Assembly (NCBI GenBank): GCA_006218025.1
Contig: VBWA01000045.1
Coordinates: 1 to 64,000 of the forward strand
Length of the DNA: 64,000 bases
Direction: 5' to 3'
Origin: Rhodocyclaceae bacterium
GTDB taxonomy: Bacteria > Pseudomonadota > Gammaproteobacteria > Burkholderiales > Rhodocyclaceae
Below are positions 10,846 to 20,121 of this stretch, piece after piece. The number at the start of each line of letters is the position of its first letter. Positions within the stretch are counted from its first letter, which is position 1. The translations under genes were made by a program, and so were the position numbers. The notes beneath the pieces were generated by a model. That model was given only the letters and a program-made list of their open reading frames with translations. It searched no databases and was not told where the DNA came from.

Positions 10846-12823
10846 AAAGGTACTGATCGCGAACCGCGGGGAAATCGCCTGCCGCGTCATCAAGACTGCC
10901 CGCAGGATGGGCATTGCCACCGTCGCCGTGTATTCCGAAGCCGACAAGGATGCGCGCCATGTCGGATTGGCCGACGAGGCCGTCTGCATCGGCCCGCCGC
11001 CGTCGAAGGAATCCTACCTGGTGATCGACAAGATCATCGCCGCCTGCAAACAGACCGGCGCCGAGGCCGTTCATCCAGGCTACGGCTTCCTTTCGGAGAA
11101 CCCGGAGTTCTCGCGCCGCCTGGAAGAGAGCGGCATCATTTTCATCGGCCCCAAGCATTATTCGATGGCCGCGATGGGCGACAAGATCGCCTCGAAGAAG
11201 CTCGCGCTGGAAGCCAGGGTCAATACGATCCCCGGCCACAACGCGGCGATCGACACGCCGGAGCAGGCGGTGGAAATCGCCAAGGGCATCGGCTACCCGG
11301 TGATGATCAAGGCGTCCGCCGGCGGCGGCGGCAAGGGTCTGCGTGTGGCCTACAACGGCAGGGAAGCCCACGAAGGTTTCATCGCCTGCAAGACCGAGGC
11401 AAAAAATGCCTTTGGTGACGACCGCATCTTCGTCGAGAAGTTTGTCGAAGAGCCGCGCCACATCGAGATTCAGCTGATCGGCGACGCGCACGGCAACACG
11501 ATCTACCTCTGGGAGCGCGAATGCTCGCTGCAGCGCCGTCACCAGAAAGTCATCGAAGAGGCGCCGTCTTCCTTCATCGATCCGGCGACGCGCAAAGCGA
11601 TGGGCGAGCAGGCGGTGGCGCTGGCGAAGGCGGTGAACTACCAGAGCGCGGGCACCGTGGAGTTCGTCGTCGGCAAGGACAAGAGCTTCTACTTCCTGGA
11701 AATGAACACGCGCCTGCAGGTCGAACATCCGGTGACCGAACTGATCACCGGGCTCGATCTAGTGGAACTGATGATCCGCGTCGCGGCCGGCGAGAAGCTG
11801 CCCTTCACTCAGGATCAGGTCAAGCTCGACGGCTGGGCGATGGAGTGCCGCATCAATGCCGAAGACCCGTTCCGTGGCTTCCTGCCCTCCACCGGCCGCC
11901 TGGTGAAATACATGCCGCCGCCCGAGCTGCATGGCGTGCGCGTCGATACCGGCGTGTATGAAGGCGGCGAGATCTCGATGTTCTACGATTCGATGATCGC
12001 CAAGCTGATCGTGCATGCCTCGACGCGCGACCAGGCGATCGCCCGCATGCGCGATGCATTGAACCAGTTCGTGATCCGCGGCGTCGCCTCCAACATCGCC
12101 TTCCAGGCAGCGCTGATGCAGAACCCGCGCTTCCTGTCGGGCGATTTCAACACCGGCCTGATTGCCGAGCAGTATCCCAAGGGCTTCAACGCCGCCGACG
12201 TGCCGCACGACGATCCGGCGATGCTGGTGGCGGTCGCGGCCGCGATTCATCGCCAGTATCTGGAGCGCAATGCGACCATCTCCGGCCAGATGCCGGGGCA
12301 TGAATTCGTCCCCGGCGAGGACTTCGTCGTGCTGCTCGGGGCGGACCAGTATCAGGCCACGGTGACCAAGGCCGAGGGCGGCTGGGATGTCAGCTTCGCC
12401 GGCGAGCGCTATGAACTGCGCTCCAGCTGGCAATTCGGCGAGCCGCTCTACATCGGCACTCTGAACGGCCAGTCGATCTGCATGCAGATCGAGCGGCGCG
12501 GGCTGGTCTATCGCTTGTTCCACTGGGGCGTGCAGGCGGACATGCAGGTGATGTCGGCACGCACGGCGGTGTTGAAGGCACTGATGCCGATCAAGGCACC
12601 GCCCGACATGTCCAGGTTCCTGCTCTCGCCGATGCCCGGGCTGCTGACGCAGATCGCCGTTGCCGTGGGGCAGGAAGTCAAGGCCGGCGAAATCCTGGCC
12701 AAGATCGAGGCCATGAAAATGGAGAATGTGCTCAAGGCCGAACGCGACTGCGTGGTGGCGAAACTGCTCGCCAAGCCGGGTGAAAGTCTGGCGGTGGATC
12801 AGGCCATCATCGCCTTCAAGTAG
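10838..12823 (+). CDS. pccA: Propionyl-CoA carboxylase alpha subunit (biotin carboxylase plus biotin carrier)
   Basis: A 661-residue protein that carboxylates its own biotin with bicarbonate and ATP. Order: biotin carboxylase N-domain (MFKKVLIANRGEIACR), ATP-grasp with KASAGGGGKGLRV, catalytic C-domain (EMNTRLQVEHPVTE), a linking BT-type region, and the biotinyl domain with EAMKMEN, Lys627 being the biotin site. The ATG at 10838 is preceded by GGAGGTGG. It closes the scpA-meaB-pccB-pccA operon; the spacer to pccB holds the odd leader ORF. Gene length and biotinyl fusion fit acyl-CoA carboxylase alpha chains. Confidence 0.94.
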   Translation: MFKKVLIANRGEIACRVIKTARRMGIATVAVYSEADKDARHVGLADEAVCIGPPPSKESYLVIDKIIAACKQTGAEAVHPGYGFLSENPEFSRRLEESGIIFIGPKHYSMAAMGDKIASKKLALEARVNTIPGHNAAIDTPEQAVEIAKGIGYPVMIKASAGGGGKGLRVAYNGREAHEGFIACKTEAKNAFGDDRIFVEKFVEEPRHIEIQLIGDAHGNTIYLWERECSLQRRHQKVIEEAPSSFIDPATRKAMGEQAVALAKAVNYQSAGTVEFVVGKDKSFYFLEMNTRLQVEHPVTELITGLDLVELMIRVAAGEKLPFTQDQVKLDGWAMECRINAEDPFRGFLPSTGRLVKYMPPPELHGVRVDTGVYEGGEISMFYDSMIAKLIVHASTRDQAIARMRDALNQFVIRGVASNIAFQAALMQNPRFLSGDFNTGLIAEQYPKGFNAADVPHDDPAMLVAVAAAIHRQYLERNATISGQMPGHEFVPGEDFVVLLGADQYQATVTKAEGGWDVSFAGERYELRSSWQFGEPLYIGTLNGQSICMQIERRGLVYRLFHWGVQADMQVMSARTAVLKALMPIKAPPDMSRFLLSPMPGLLTQIAVAVGQEVKAGEILAKIEAMKMENVLKAERDCVVAKLLAKPGESLAVDQAIIAFK

Positions 12824-12842
12824 CGGGAGTCGGCGCGCCGCA

Positions 12843-12869
12843 AAAGTCGGCGCTGGCGGTACGGCGATT
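12843..12869 (+). repeat. Dispersed element type 1, copy after pccA
   Basis: AAAGTCGGCGCTGGC followed by GGTACGGCGATT lies 19 bases after the pccA stop codon. A partial look-alike (GAGTCGGCGCGCC) sits between the stop and this copy. Orientation matches the direction of the preceding gene, as in the other intercistronic copies. Confidence 0.75.
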
Positions 12870-12895
12870 CATCGGGGTTCGTAACGGTCCCTGCT

Positions 12896-12928
12896 CTTAA
12901 GGAAGAGTTAAGCGGGCGGGCCTATACT
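12896..12928 (+). promoter_or_regulatory. Direct-repeat response-regulator box and -10 of the metal efflux operon
   Basis: CTTAAG-N5-GTTAAG (12896-12912) is a direct repeat with an 11-bp period, the form bound by OmpR-family response regulators such as PmrA and QseB (YTTAAK-N5-YTTAAK). Ten bases further is a good -10, TATACT (12923-12928), and no good -35 is seen, as expected for an activated promoter. It lies 33 bases upstream of the adaptor gene. No matching two-component genes lie in the window. Confidence 0.55.
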
Positions 12929-12961
12929 TTTTACATTCCGATTGAACGAAGGTAGATCCGC

Positions 12962-14050
12962 ATGTCCGTCCTGTTGCGTTGCTTCCTGTTGCTGTTGGCG
13001 TCGGCCCCCGCGTTGGCTGCCGACGAGCCGGTTCGACTGACGCCTGAGCAGGCGACACGTTCCGGTATCGTCAGCGCTGCCCTTGCCGACATGAAGGCAG
13101 GTGCGGGAATTCGCCTGCCGGCCCAGGTGGTGGTGCCGCCGGCCCAGATTGAAGTGATCGCGGCACCGTTGCCGGCGATGGTCGCCGCGCTCGGCGCCGC
13201 CTACGGCGAGACGGTGAAGAAGGGCCAGTGGCTGGCGCGGCTGCAGGGTGCGCAAGTTCTCGAACTGCAGCGCGACTTCGCCAACGCCCAGGCTCAGGCG
13301 AACCTGGCCGGCGAGAGCTTGCGGCGCGACGAGAGCCTCTACGCGGACGGCATCATCGCGCAGGGACGCCTTTCGGCAATCCGCGCCGCGGCGCAGCAGG
13401 CCGCCTTGCTGCTGGCCGAGAGGCGTCAGGCCTTGCGTCTGGCGGGTGCCGCAGAACCCGGGACCGGTTCAGCGGCGCTTTCCGGGAAGACGGAAGTCCG
13501 CGCGCCCTTCGACGGCGTGGTGCTCGAGGCTTCGGTACAGCCCGGCAGCCGCGTCGATGCCATGACCCCCCTGTTCAAGCTAGGCCGCCTCGCCCCCCTT
13601 TGGCTGGAGATTCAGGCTGCGCCGGCACAGGCTGCCGGCGTCGGACGCGGCGACGCGGTAAGCATTCCCGGCTGCGCCCAGACCGGGCGGGTGATTCTGG
13701 TCGCACCGCAATTGCAGGCGGCCAGCCAGTCGCTGCTGATTCGTGCCGAACTGCCCAAGCCGGATGGCTGTATCCGGCCGTTTCAGTACGTGCAGGCGGA
13801 AATCGCTTCGGCGCGGCAGCTCGCGGACAAAACATGGCGCGTTCCCTCATCGGCGCTGGTACGCCACCAGGGAGAGGTATGGGTCTTCCTGGAAGCGCCC
13901 GGCGGCTTCCGCCCGGTAGCCGTCAAGGTGCTCGACGAGACGCCGGATACCACGCTGGTGGCGGCCGATCTTGCGGCGGAGACCAGACTTGCGGTGAAAG
14001 GCGTATCCACCCTGAAAGCGAAGTGGCTGGGCCTGGGCGGAGGCCAGTAA
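12962..14050 (+). CDS. RND efflux periplasmic adaptor, CzcB/CusB-like
   Basis: A 362-residue membrane fusion protein. Residues 1-20 form a signal peptide ending in ALA. The middle has the lipoyl-like half-motif (AAYGETVKKGQWLARLQGAQVLELQRDF), a coiled-coil hairpin rich in Ala/Gln/Arg, then the second lipoyl half (VRAPFDGVVLEASVQPGSRV) and beta-barrel and membrane-proximal domains. It should bridge the inner-membrane pump and the outer-membrane channel encoded downstream. The gene heads czcB-czcA-DUF3240-czcC. Metal specificity cannot be read from the sequence; no extra His- or Met-rich metal site is evident. Confidence 0.85.
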   Translation: MSVLLRCFLLLLASAPALAADEPVRLTPEQATRSGIVSAALADMKAGAGIRLPAQVVVPPAQIEVIAAPLPAMVAALGAAYGETVKKGQWLARLQGAQVLELQRDFANAQAQANLAGESLRRDESLYADGIIAQGRLSAIRAAAQQAALLLAERRQALRLAGAAEPGTGSAALSGKTEVRAPFDGVVLEASVQPGSRVDAMTPLFKLGRLAPLWLEIQAAPAQAAGVGRGDAVSIPGCAQTGRVILVAPQLQAASQSLLIRAELPKPDGCIRPFQYVQAEIASARQLADKTWRVPSSALVRHQGEVWVFLEAPGGFRPVAVKVLDETPDTTLVAADLAAETRLAVKGVSTLKAKWLGLGGGQ

Positions 14051-14130
14051 ATGGCCCCCCGCGCTCGCAATCCCGGCTCGCTGCCCCCCACCGGGGGGCG
14101 CCTGTCTCCTTGGGGCGACCCGGCGGAGGC
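14051..14130 (+). repeat. G/C-rich hairpin repeat between adaptor and pump genes
   Basis: The 85-base spacer contains GCCCCCC-ACC-GGGGGGC (14083-14099) followed by GCCTGTCTCCTTGGGGCGACCC and GGCGGAGG. Sequences of this style (C/G-block hairpin followed by CTCCTTGGGGCG) are, to my knowledge, widespread intergenic repeats in Betaproteobacteria. It could pause transcription or stabilize the upstream mRNA. Confidence 0.5.
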
Positions 14131-14135
14131 ATAGG

Positions 14136-17100
14136 ATGCTGCAAAAACTGGTCGAATTCGCGCTGACCCAGCGTCTGCTGGTGCTGATCGCCACGCTGCT
14201 CCTGATCGGCGTCGGCGCTTATGCCCTGCGCGGACTGCCGATCGACGCCTATCCCGATGTGTCGTCGACGCAGGTCAAGATCATAGTCAAGGCACCGGGC
14301 ATGACGCCGGAGGAAGTCGAGGCGCGTGTCGTCACGCCGATCGAGCTGGAAATGCTCGGCATCCCGAACCAGCGCAGCTTGCGCGCCGTGGCCAAGTACG
14401 CCATCGCCGACATCACGCTCGATTTCGAGGACAGCGTCGATATCTACTGGGCGCGGCAACAGGTATCCGAGCGCCTGGCCAGCGCGATGAAGGATTTCCC
14501 CGCGGAAGTTTCGGGCGGCCTCGCGCCGATCACCACGCCGCTGGGCGAAATGCTGATGTTCACTGTCGAAGGCAATATCTCTCTGGCGGAAAAACGCAGC
14601 CTGCTCGATTGGGTTATCCGGCCGCAACTCAGGACCCTGCCTGGCGTGGCCGACGTCAATGCCCTGGGCGGCCACGTGCGAACCTTCGAGGTGGTCCCCA
14701 ATCTGCTTGCGCTCAAGGCACGCTCGCTCACCCTGACCGATCTGCGCCGCGCGCTTGAGACCAACAACCGCAATGACGGTGCCGGGCGCTTGACCGAGGG
14801 CGAGGAATCGCTGCTGGTTCGCGTCGAGGGCAGCGTGAAGACGCTCGACGATCTGCGCACCATTCTCGTGCCCGATGCGCCCGGTGCCCATTCGGGGCAG
14901 GTAACTCAGCATGTCACCCGCGTCGGCGACGTTGCGACGGTGCGCATCGGCAGCCTGACCCGTTACGGCTTTGTCACTCGCGGCGGCACCGAGGAAGCCG
15001 TGGAGGGCCTCGTGCTCGGCTTGCGCGGCGCCAACGCGCGCTCCGTGGTCGAGGGCGTCCGCGCCAAGCTGGCCGAGATCGCACCATCGCTGCCGCCGGG
15101 TGTGACGACGAAGATTTTCTACGACCGCGGCGCGCTGGTCGACCGCGCCATCGGCACCGTGGCGAAAGCGCTGACCGAGGCCATCGTGCTCGTCGTGGTG
15201 CTGTTGCTGGCCTTCCTCGGCAACCTGCGCGCGGCCGTTGCCGTTGCCTGCGTTTTGCCGCTCGCGGCGCTGGCGACCTTCATCCTGATGAGCGCGTTCG
15301 GCATGTCGGCCAACCTGATGAGCCTGGGCGGCCTGGCCATCGCCATCGGCATGCTGGTCGATGCTGCAGTGGTCGTGGTGGAAAACGTCGAAAGCCAACT
15401 GGCCGATCCGGCCGGCGCCAAGCTGCCCTTCCTGCATCGCATTTACCGCGCCGTGCGCGAGGTGACGGAGCCGGTGGTGTCGGGCATGGCCATCATCGTC
15501 ATCAGGGGCTCGAAGGCAAGCTGTTCATTCCCGTCGCACTGACCATCATCTTCGCCCTCTCGGGTTCGCTGCTGCTGTCATTGACCGTGATTCCGGTGCT
15601 GACGTCTTACCTGCTGAAGCCCTCCGCCGGCCACCACGAACCCTGGCTGCCGCGACAGGCTACTCGCCTCTATGAGCCGCTGCTGCGCTGGAGCCTGGCC
15701 AATGCGCGCAAGGTGATCATCACGGCGCTGGCGGCGCTGGCCGCCACGATCGCGGCCTTTTTTCTGCTCGGCAAGACCTTCATGCCGACCATGGACGAGG
15801 GCGACATCCTGATGCAATTGGCCAAGCTGCCTTCGATCAGCCTGGAGCAGAGTGCGCAGACCGACATGGCGGTGCAGCGGGCGCTGCTCGAGCGAGTGCC
15901 GGAGATCAAGGACATCGTCGCCCGCACCGGCTCCGACGAGCTCGGCCTCGATCCGATGGGACTCAACGAGACCGACAGTTTTCTCGTGCTGGCTCCGCGC
16001 AGCGAATGGCGCAAGCCGGACAAGCAATGGTTGACCGACGAAATCCGCAAGGTGCTGGTCGACTTTCCCGGGATGGACATCGCCTTCACCCAGCCGATCG
16101 AGATGCGCGTATCGGAGATGCTTACCGGAACGCGCGGCGATCTGGCGATCAAGGTGTTCGGCACCGACCTCGCCGAACTCAACGCACTGGCCGAGACAAT
16201 CGCCGCGCTGCTGAAGACCGTCCCCGGCGCACAGGATGTGCTGACGGTGAAGAACGAGGGCGTGCAGTATTTCACGGTGGAAGTCGATCGTCTGATGGCC
16301 GGCCGATTCGGGCTTTCCATCGAGGACATCGCCACCGCCCTGCGGGCCCAGGTCGAAGGTCAATCGCTGGGACTGGTGCTCGAGGGCGGCCGCCGCACGC
16401 CGCTGGTGATCCGCGGCAGCGATGAGGTACGCATGTCGCCGGCATTGTTCGCCGGCGTGCATCTGGCGCTGCCGAACGGCGAGACCATTCCGCTCTCGGC
16501 CCTGGCCAGCCTCAAGCGATTGGCCGGCCCGGTCAAGGTCGATCACGAGAATGCCGCGCGCCTGGTCGTAATCCAGGCCAATGTCACCGGCCGCGACCTG
16601 GTCGGCTTCGTCGAAGAAGCCAAGGCGAAGGTGGCCGCCGAGGTGAAGCTGCCTGCCGGCTATCGCCTGGCCTGGGGTGGCCAGTTCGAGAACCAGCAGC
16701 GTGCCGCCAAACGGCTGATGCTGGTGGTGCCGGTGGCGCTGGCGCTGATCTTCCATATTCTTTTCACCACCTTCGGTTCGGTGCGTCAGGCGGCGATGGT
16801 CTTCGTCAATATTCCGTTCGCCCTGATCGGCGGCGTCTTCGCCCTGCTTATCGCCGGAGAGTACCTGTCGGTGCCGGCCTCGGTCGGCTTCATCGCCCTG
16901 CTCGGCATCGCGGTACTCAACGGCCTGGTGCTGATCTCCCATTTCAATCAGTTGCGGGCGCAGGGCATGCCGCTCGAGCGCGTGGTGATCGAAGGTTCGA
17001 AGCGTCGCCTGCGGCCGGTGCTGATGACGGCCTCGATTGCCGCTTTCGGCCTGGTCCCGCTGCTGTTTGCCAGCGGGCCGGGATCGGAAATACAGCGGCC

Positions 17101-17197
17101 GCTGGCCATCGTCGTCATCGGCGGACTGATCACCTCGACGCTGCTGACGCTGGTGATGCTGCCCATCCTCTACCAACGCTGGGGAAAAGAGACATGA
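14136..17197 (+). pseudogene. CzcA/CusA-type heavy-metal RND pump, frameshifted by internal deletion
   Basis: Two open frames, 14136-15542 and a second frame joined at about 15503 and running to 17197, together give one heavy-metal RND pump (inner membrane, proton/metal antiport). The first half has TM1, the porter domains and the proton-relay helix IGMLVDAAVVVVEN. At 15501-15505 the frame changes: AIIVI is followed directly by QGLEGKLF in the next frame, whereas relatives have VFLPLLTL or similar between them. A 25-base deletion explains both the missing eight residues and the shift. The second half (LTIIFALSGSLLLSL onward) is intact to the C-terminus, with TM8-12. As read, the ribosome ends 37 codons or so after the lesion, so no working pump is made unless the lesion is an assembly error. 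Confidence 0.85.
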
Positions 17198-17508
17198 CGA
17201 AACGCCTCGACGCCTGTCTCACGCTGATTCTGCCCAAAGGGCTGGAAGCGCGGATACTGGACAAGCTGCTGCAGCATCCGGAGTGGGTCGGCCCCTTCAA
17301 TACCCACCGCGTCGAGGGCCATGGCGACCCCGGCGGCATCGAGAGTCCGCGCGAGCAAGTGCGCGGCCGCGCCGAGCGGGTGCGCATCGAGATCCTGATG
17401 GATGCGAGCCACGTGGCGGAGCTGCTGCAGGAATTGCGCAGCGAACTGCCCAGCCCCGACGTGGCATGGTGGCTGAGTCCGGTGCTCGATTCGGGGGCGC
17501 TGGCATGA
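17194..17508 (+). CDS. DUF3240 family protein of metal efflux operons
   Basis: A 104-residue soluble protein (LDACLTLILPKGLEARILDKLL ... VRIEILMDASHVAELLQELR) that resembles the DUF3240 family found beside CzcA pumps; the ferredoxin-like, PII-like pattern of strands suggests a small regulatory or metal-sensing partner, but no function is established. Its ATG overlaps the czcA stop (ATGA) and its own stop overlaps the next ATG, so it is translationally coupled on both sides. Confidence 0.75.
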   Translation: MTKRLDACLTLILPKGLEARILDKLLQHPEWVGPFNTHRVEGHGDPGGIESPREQVRGRAERVRIEILMDASHVAELLQELRSELPSPDVAWWLSPVLDSGALA

Positions 17509-18737
17509 AGCGCCTGCTGATCCTCCTGCTGTTTCCGCTGACTGTCTGCGCCGCCGATCCGACCGATCTGCCGCCCGCGGCTCAGGTTGAAAAGGCTCTC
17601 CGCGCCCATCCCCTGGTGCGCGGCGCGGCTGCCGGCATCCAGGTGGAGGAGGCCAACCGCGACCGGCTCGAGGCCGGTCCGCACGAATTTGCGCTGAGAC
17701 TCTCCAGTCAGCAGCGACGTGACCGCCCGGTCGACATCAGTTACCGCGAGAATGAAGTCGGTCTCGAGCGCACCATCCGGCTGCCGGGCAAAGCCGCCCG
17801 GGATTCAGCGCTGGGCGCGGTGGGCATCGAGCATGCGCGCTTTGCCCTCGGCGATGCCTTGCACGAGAGTGCGCGGCTGCTGCTCGGCCGCTGGTTCGAG
17901 TGGCGGCGCGAAGCGGCGGCGGCACGGCAATGGGCGCGGCAAGTCGAGACCCTGCAGCGCCAGCACGAGGTGGTCGGCAAGAGAGTCGGCGCTGGCGATG
18001 CGGCGAAGCTCGAAGAGTTGCTGTCAGGAGCCCAGCTGGCGCAAGCGCAGGCTCAGCTGGCGCAGGCCCAGGGGCGACGCGACCGTGCAGCGACCGAGTT
18101 CAGCCAATCTTTTCCAGAGATCGCCCTGCCCGCAGACGTAACCCTGGCGACGCCTGAGCCGCAGGCGATCGGGGAATCTGCCGGGACATGGCGCCAGCGC
18201 ATCCTTAAGCACAACCACGAACTGGCGATGGCTCGCAGCGCGGCGCGGCGCGGCCAGATTATGGCGCAGCGACTCGACGCCGAGCGCATGCCCGATCCGA
18301 CGCTGGGCGTGAAATTCGGTAGCGAGCGCGATGGCCAGGAGCGCATCGTCGGCGTGCAATTGACGATCCCGCTGCCTGGCAGCGGCCGCGCGGCCTCGGC
18401 CCGTGCCGGTGTGGCCGAGGCCGACGTGGCCGCTGCACGCGAAGCCATGGTGCTGGCGCGCGTCGAGGCGGAAGCGCAGCGCACGGTCAGCCTGGCGCAC
18501 AGCACTCGCGGCCAGTGGCAGCGACTCGAGGATGTTGCCTTGCGCATGGAAGAAAACGTACGCCTGCTGGAAAAAGCCTGGCGCATGGGCGAAGGCCAGT
18601 TCGCCGAGTTGCAGGCGGCCCGCCGCCAGGCCATCGAGGCAAGGCTGGCAGCATCGCAGGCACGACTCGAAGCCAGTGAGGCGCGCTATCGCCTGCTGCT
18701 CGATGCCCATCAACTCTGGAATATGGAAGCCGATTGA
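17505..18737 (+). CDS. TolC/CzcC-family outer membrane efflux channel
   Basis: 410 residues from the ATG at 17505, which overlaps the DUF3240 stop and starts a signal peptide (MKRLLILLLFPLTVCAAD). Two outer-membrane-efflux repeats of long amphipathic helices follow (EAAAARQWARQVETLQRQHEVVG; VLARVEAEAQRTVSLAHS), with the usual RVGAGD motif between helices. It would form the outer-membrane exit duct of the CzcCBA system. An earlier in-frame start would overlap the DUF3240 gene and lacks a signal peptide. Confidence 0.85.
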   Translation: MKRLLILLLFPLTVCAADPTDLPPAAQVEKALRAHPLVRGAAAGIQVEEANRDRLEAGPHEFALRLSSQQRRDRPVDISYRENEVGLERTIRLPGKAARDSALGAVGIEHARFALGDALHESARLLLGRWFEWRREAAAARQWARQVETLQRQHEVVGKRVGAGDAAKLEELLSGAQLAQAQAQLAQAQGRRDRAATEFSQSFPEIALPADVTLATPEPQAIGESAGTWRQRILKHNHELAMARSAARRGQIMAQRLDAERMPDPTLGVKFGSERDGQERIVGVQLTIPLPGSGRAASARAGVAEADVAAAREAMVLARVEAEAQRTVSLAHSTRGQWQRLEDVALRMEENVRLLEKAWRMGEGQFAELQAARRQAIEARLAASQARLEASEARYRLLLDAHQLWNMEAD

Positions 18738-18757
18738 GTGGCCGATGCGGACGGCCG

Positions 18758-20089
18758 TCAGAAGGTGATTTCGACCCGTGCACCGGCCAGGGTCGCATTG
18801 CGCGTCGCCGATGCGCCGCCGGGATGGCGCACGTGCTGCAGACTGGGTTGCAGCGCGAACCAGGGCGTGATCGCCGCGCGCCAGGTGATCTCGAAAGCTT
18901 CCTCGGCAGAGGCCGTGCCGGTGCCGGCTGAGGCCTGAACGGCGCGCCACTTCGGTGCCAGGCGGCTGCGCGTCCAGCCGAAGGCGACACTGTCGTCGGG
19001 CCGGCTGGCAAATGGGCCGCGCAAGCGGACGCCGAAGTTCCACATGCGATCGATCGCCGTCGAATGGCCGCTGCTGAACGCGTAGCGGGCGAAGGCCGTA
19101 AGGTCGCGGCCGGCTTCCGCGCCAAGACTGAAGAGCGTGCGTTCGGCCAGCAGGTAGCCGCCCTGCGAGCGGCGCTGCAAAGGGTTGCCGTCGGCATCGA
19201 TGTCGAGTTGATCGGCGACGCGGTTTCCGTAGCGCCAGAACCCGATGGCGTACTTGCTGACACCGCCGTACTTTTCGTGGGCGACCAATCCAGGTGTCGG
19301 CCTGACGCTTGCCGGGTCGACCGGTTCGAAGAGATGACCGAATTCGAGCGGCATCCAGCCGATTTCGCCGATGACGAAGGCGCCATCGCCCCGGGCAAGG
19401 CGGATGGCCGTGGCTTTCGGCCGCACCGGGTCGTTGGGAATGCCATCCATCAGTGCCCCCATTGCGTACCAGTCTCGATTCTCAGACAGCCACTTGGCGC
19501 GAATGCCGAAAGCGGAATTGTTGAATACCGATGGAGCATTGGTCAGGGCCAGATCGGCGGGCGTGCCATAGGCCGGGTGCAGCAGCGTTGCCGCCGAATC
19601 CATGGTGAAGAACTCGGAGTCGATCGGGTAGAGGCCGGCCAGGACCGAGAAGCGGTCATCGAGAAAACCCTTCAGTATCCAGGCATGAAACAGGCGCGTG
19701 GTCGGCACCGGGACCTCGATGTTGCTGACGCCCATCAGGCTGCCGGTGCGCCGGCCATTGATGCCGGTTCCGGCGTCGGTATCGGTATTGAGGTAGGCGA
19801 CGGCATTGCTCCAGCCCAGCAGTTTTTCCAGGTCGGCGCGCAGTTTCAATTCCAGATGGCTGACCGTCTGACCACCCTCCATGATGCCGCCGCGATTGTG
19901 CAGGCTATCGAGCCTGAGCCCGGCTTCCATGGCCACGCCGCGTTGCCAGAGTTCGCTGCGGGCGCCATTCCAGTCGCCGGTCTGGGTCGAGCTTGCATAG
20001 TCGGGGGCACTCTCGGCTGCTACCGCGAACGGCAGTACGAGTCCGGCGAACAGCGAAATGCCCGCGATGACCCGTTTGCGCGGTGGCAT
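18758..20089 (-). CDS. OprB-like carbohydrate-selective porin
   Basis: 443 residues from the ATG at 20089; a TTG two codons earlier (20095) is also possible. A signal peptide (ISLFAGLVLPFAVAAE) is followed by the OprB-type start TGDWNGARSELWQRGV, many alternating beta strands and a C-terminal phenylalanine (ARVEITF), as needed for outer-membrane assembly. OprB porins take up sugars and related solutes, but many environmental relatives have unknown substrates. It is the second gene after the old yellow enzyme; the spacer between them is exactly a type 1 dispersed element. Confidence 0.82.
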   Translation of the reverse strand: MPPRKRVIAGISLFAGLVLPFAVAAESAPDYASSTQTGDWNGARSELWQRGVAMEAGLRLDSLHNRGGIMEGGQTVSHLELKLRADLEKLLGWSNAVAYLNTDTDAGTGINGRRTGSLMGVSNIEVPVPTTRLFHAWILKGFLDDRFSVLAGLYPIDSEFFTMDSAATLLHPAYGTPADLALTNAPSVFNNSAFGIRAKWLSENRDWYAMGALMDGIPNDPVRPKATAIRLARGDGAFVIGEIGWMPLEFGHLFEPVDPASVRPTPGLVAHEKYGGVSKYAIGFWRYGNRVADQLDIDADGNPLQRRSQGGYLLAERTLFSLGAEAGRDLTAFARYAFSSGHSTAIDRMWNFGVRLRGPFASRPDDSVAFGWTRSRLAPKWRAVQASAGTGTASAEEAFEITWRAAITPWFALQPSLQHVRHPGGASATRNATLAGARVEITF

Positions 20090-20095
20090 CTTCAA

Positions 20096-20121
20096 AATCG
20101 CCGTGTCGCCAGCGCCGACTT
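20096..20121 (-). repeat. Dispersed element type 1 forming the whole spacer between two genes
   Basis: On the minus strand AAGTCGGCGCTGGCG-ACACGGCGATT fills all 26 bases between the TGA of the old yellow enzyme gene and the TTG/ATG start of the porin gene. The first A of the consensus is supplied by the stop codon. No Shine-Dalgarno-like sequence is present in it. Confidence 0.8.

Noticed and set aside
17982-18006. Further copy of the type 1 element in the CzcC-like gene
   Set aside because: It matches well (GAGTCGGCGCTGGCGATGCG), but RVGAGD is a normal motif of this channel family, so chance or shared coding constraint is possible. Kept out of the counted copies.
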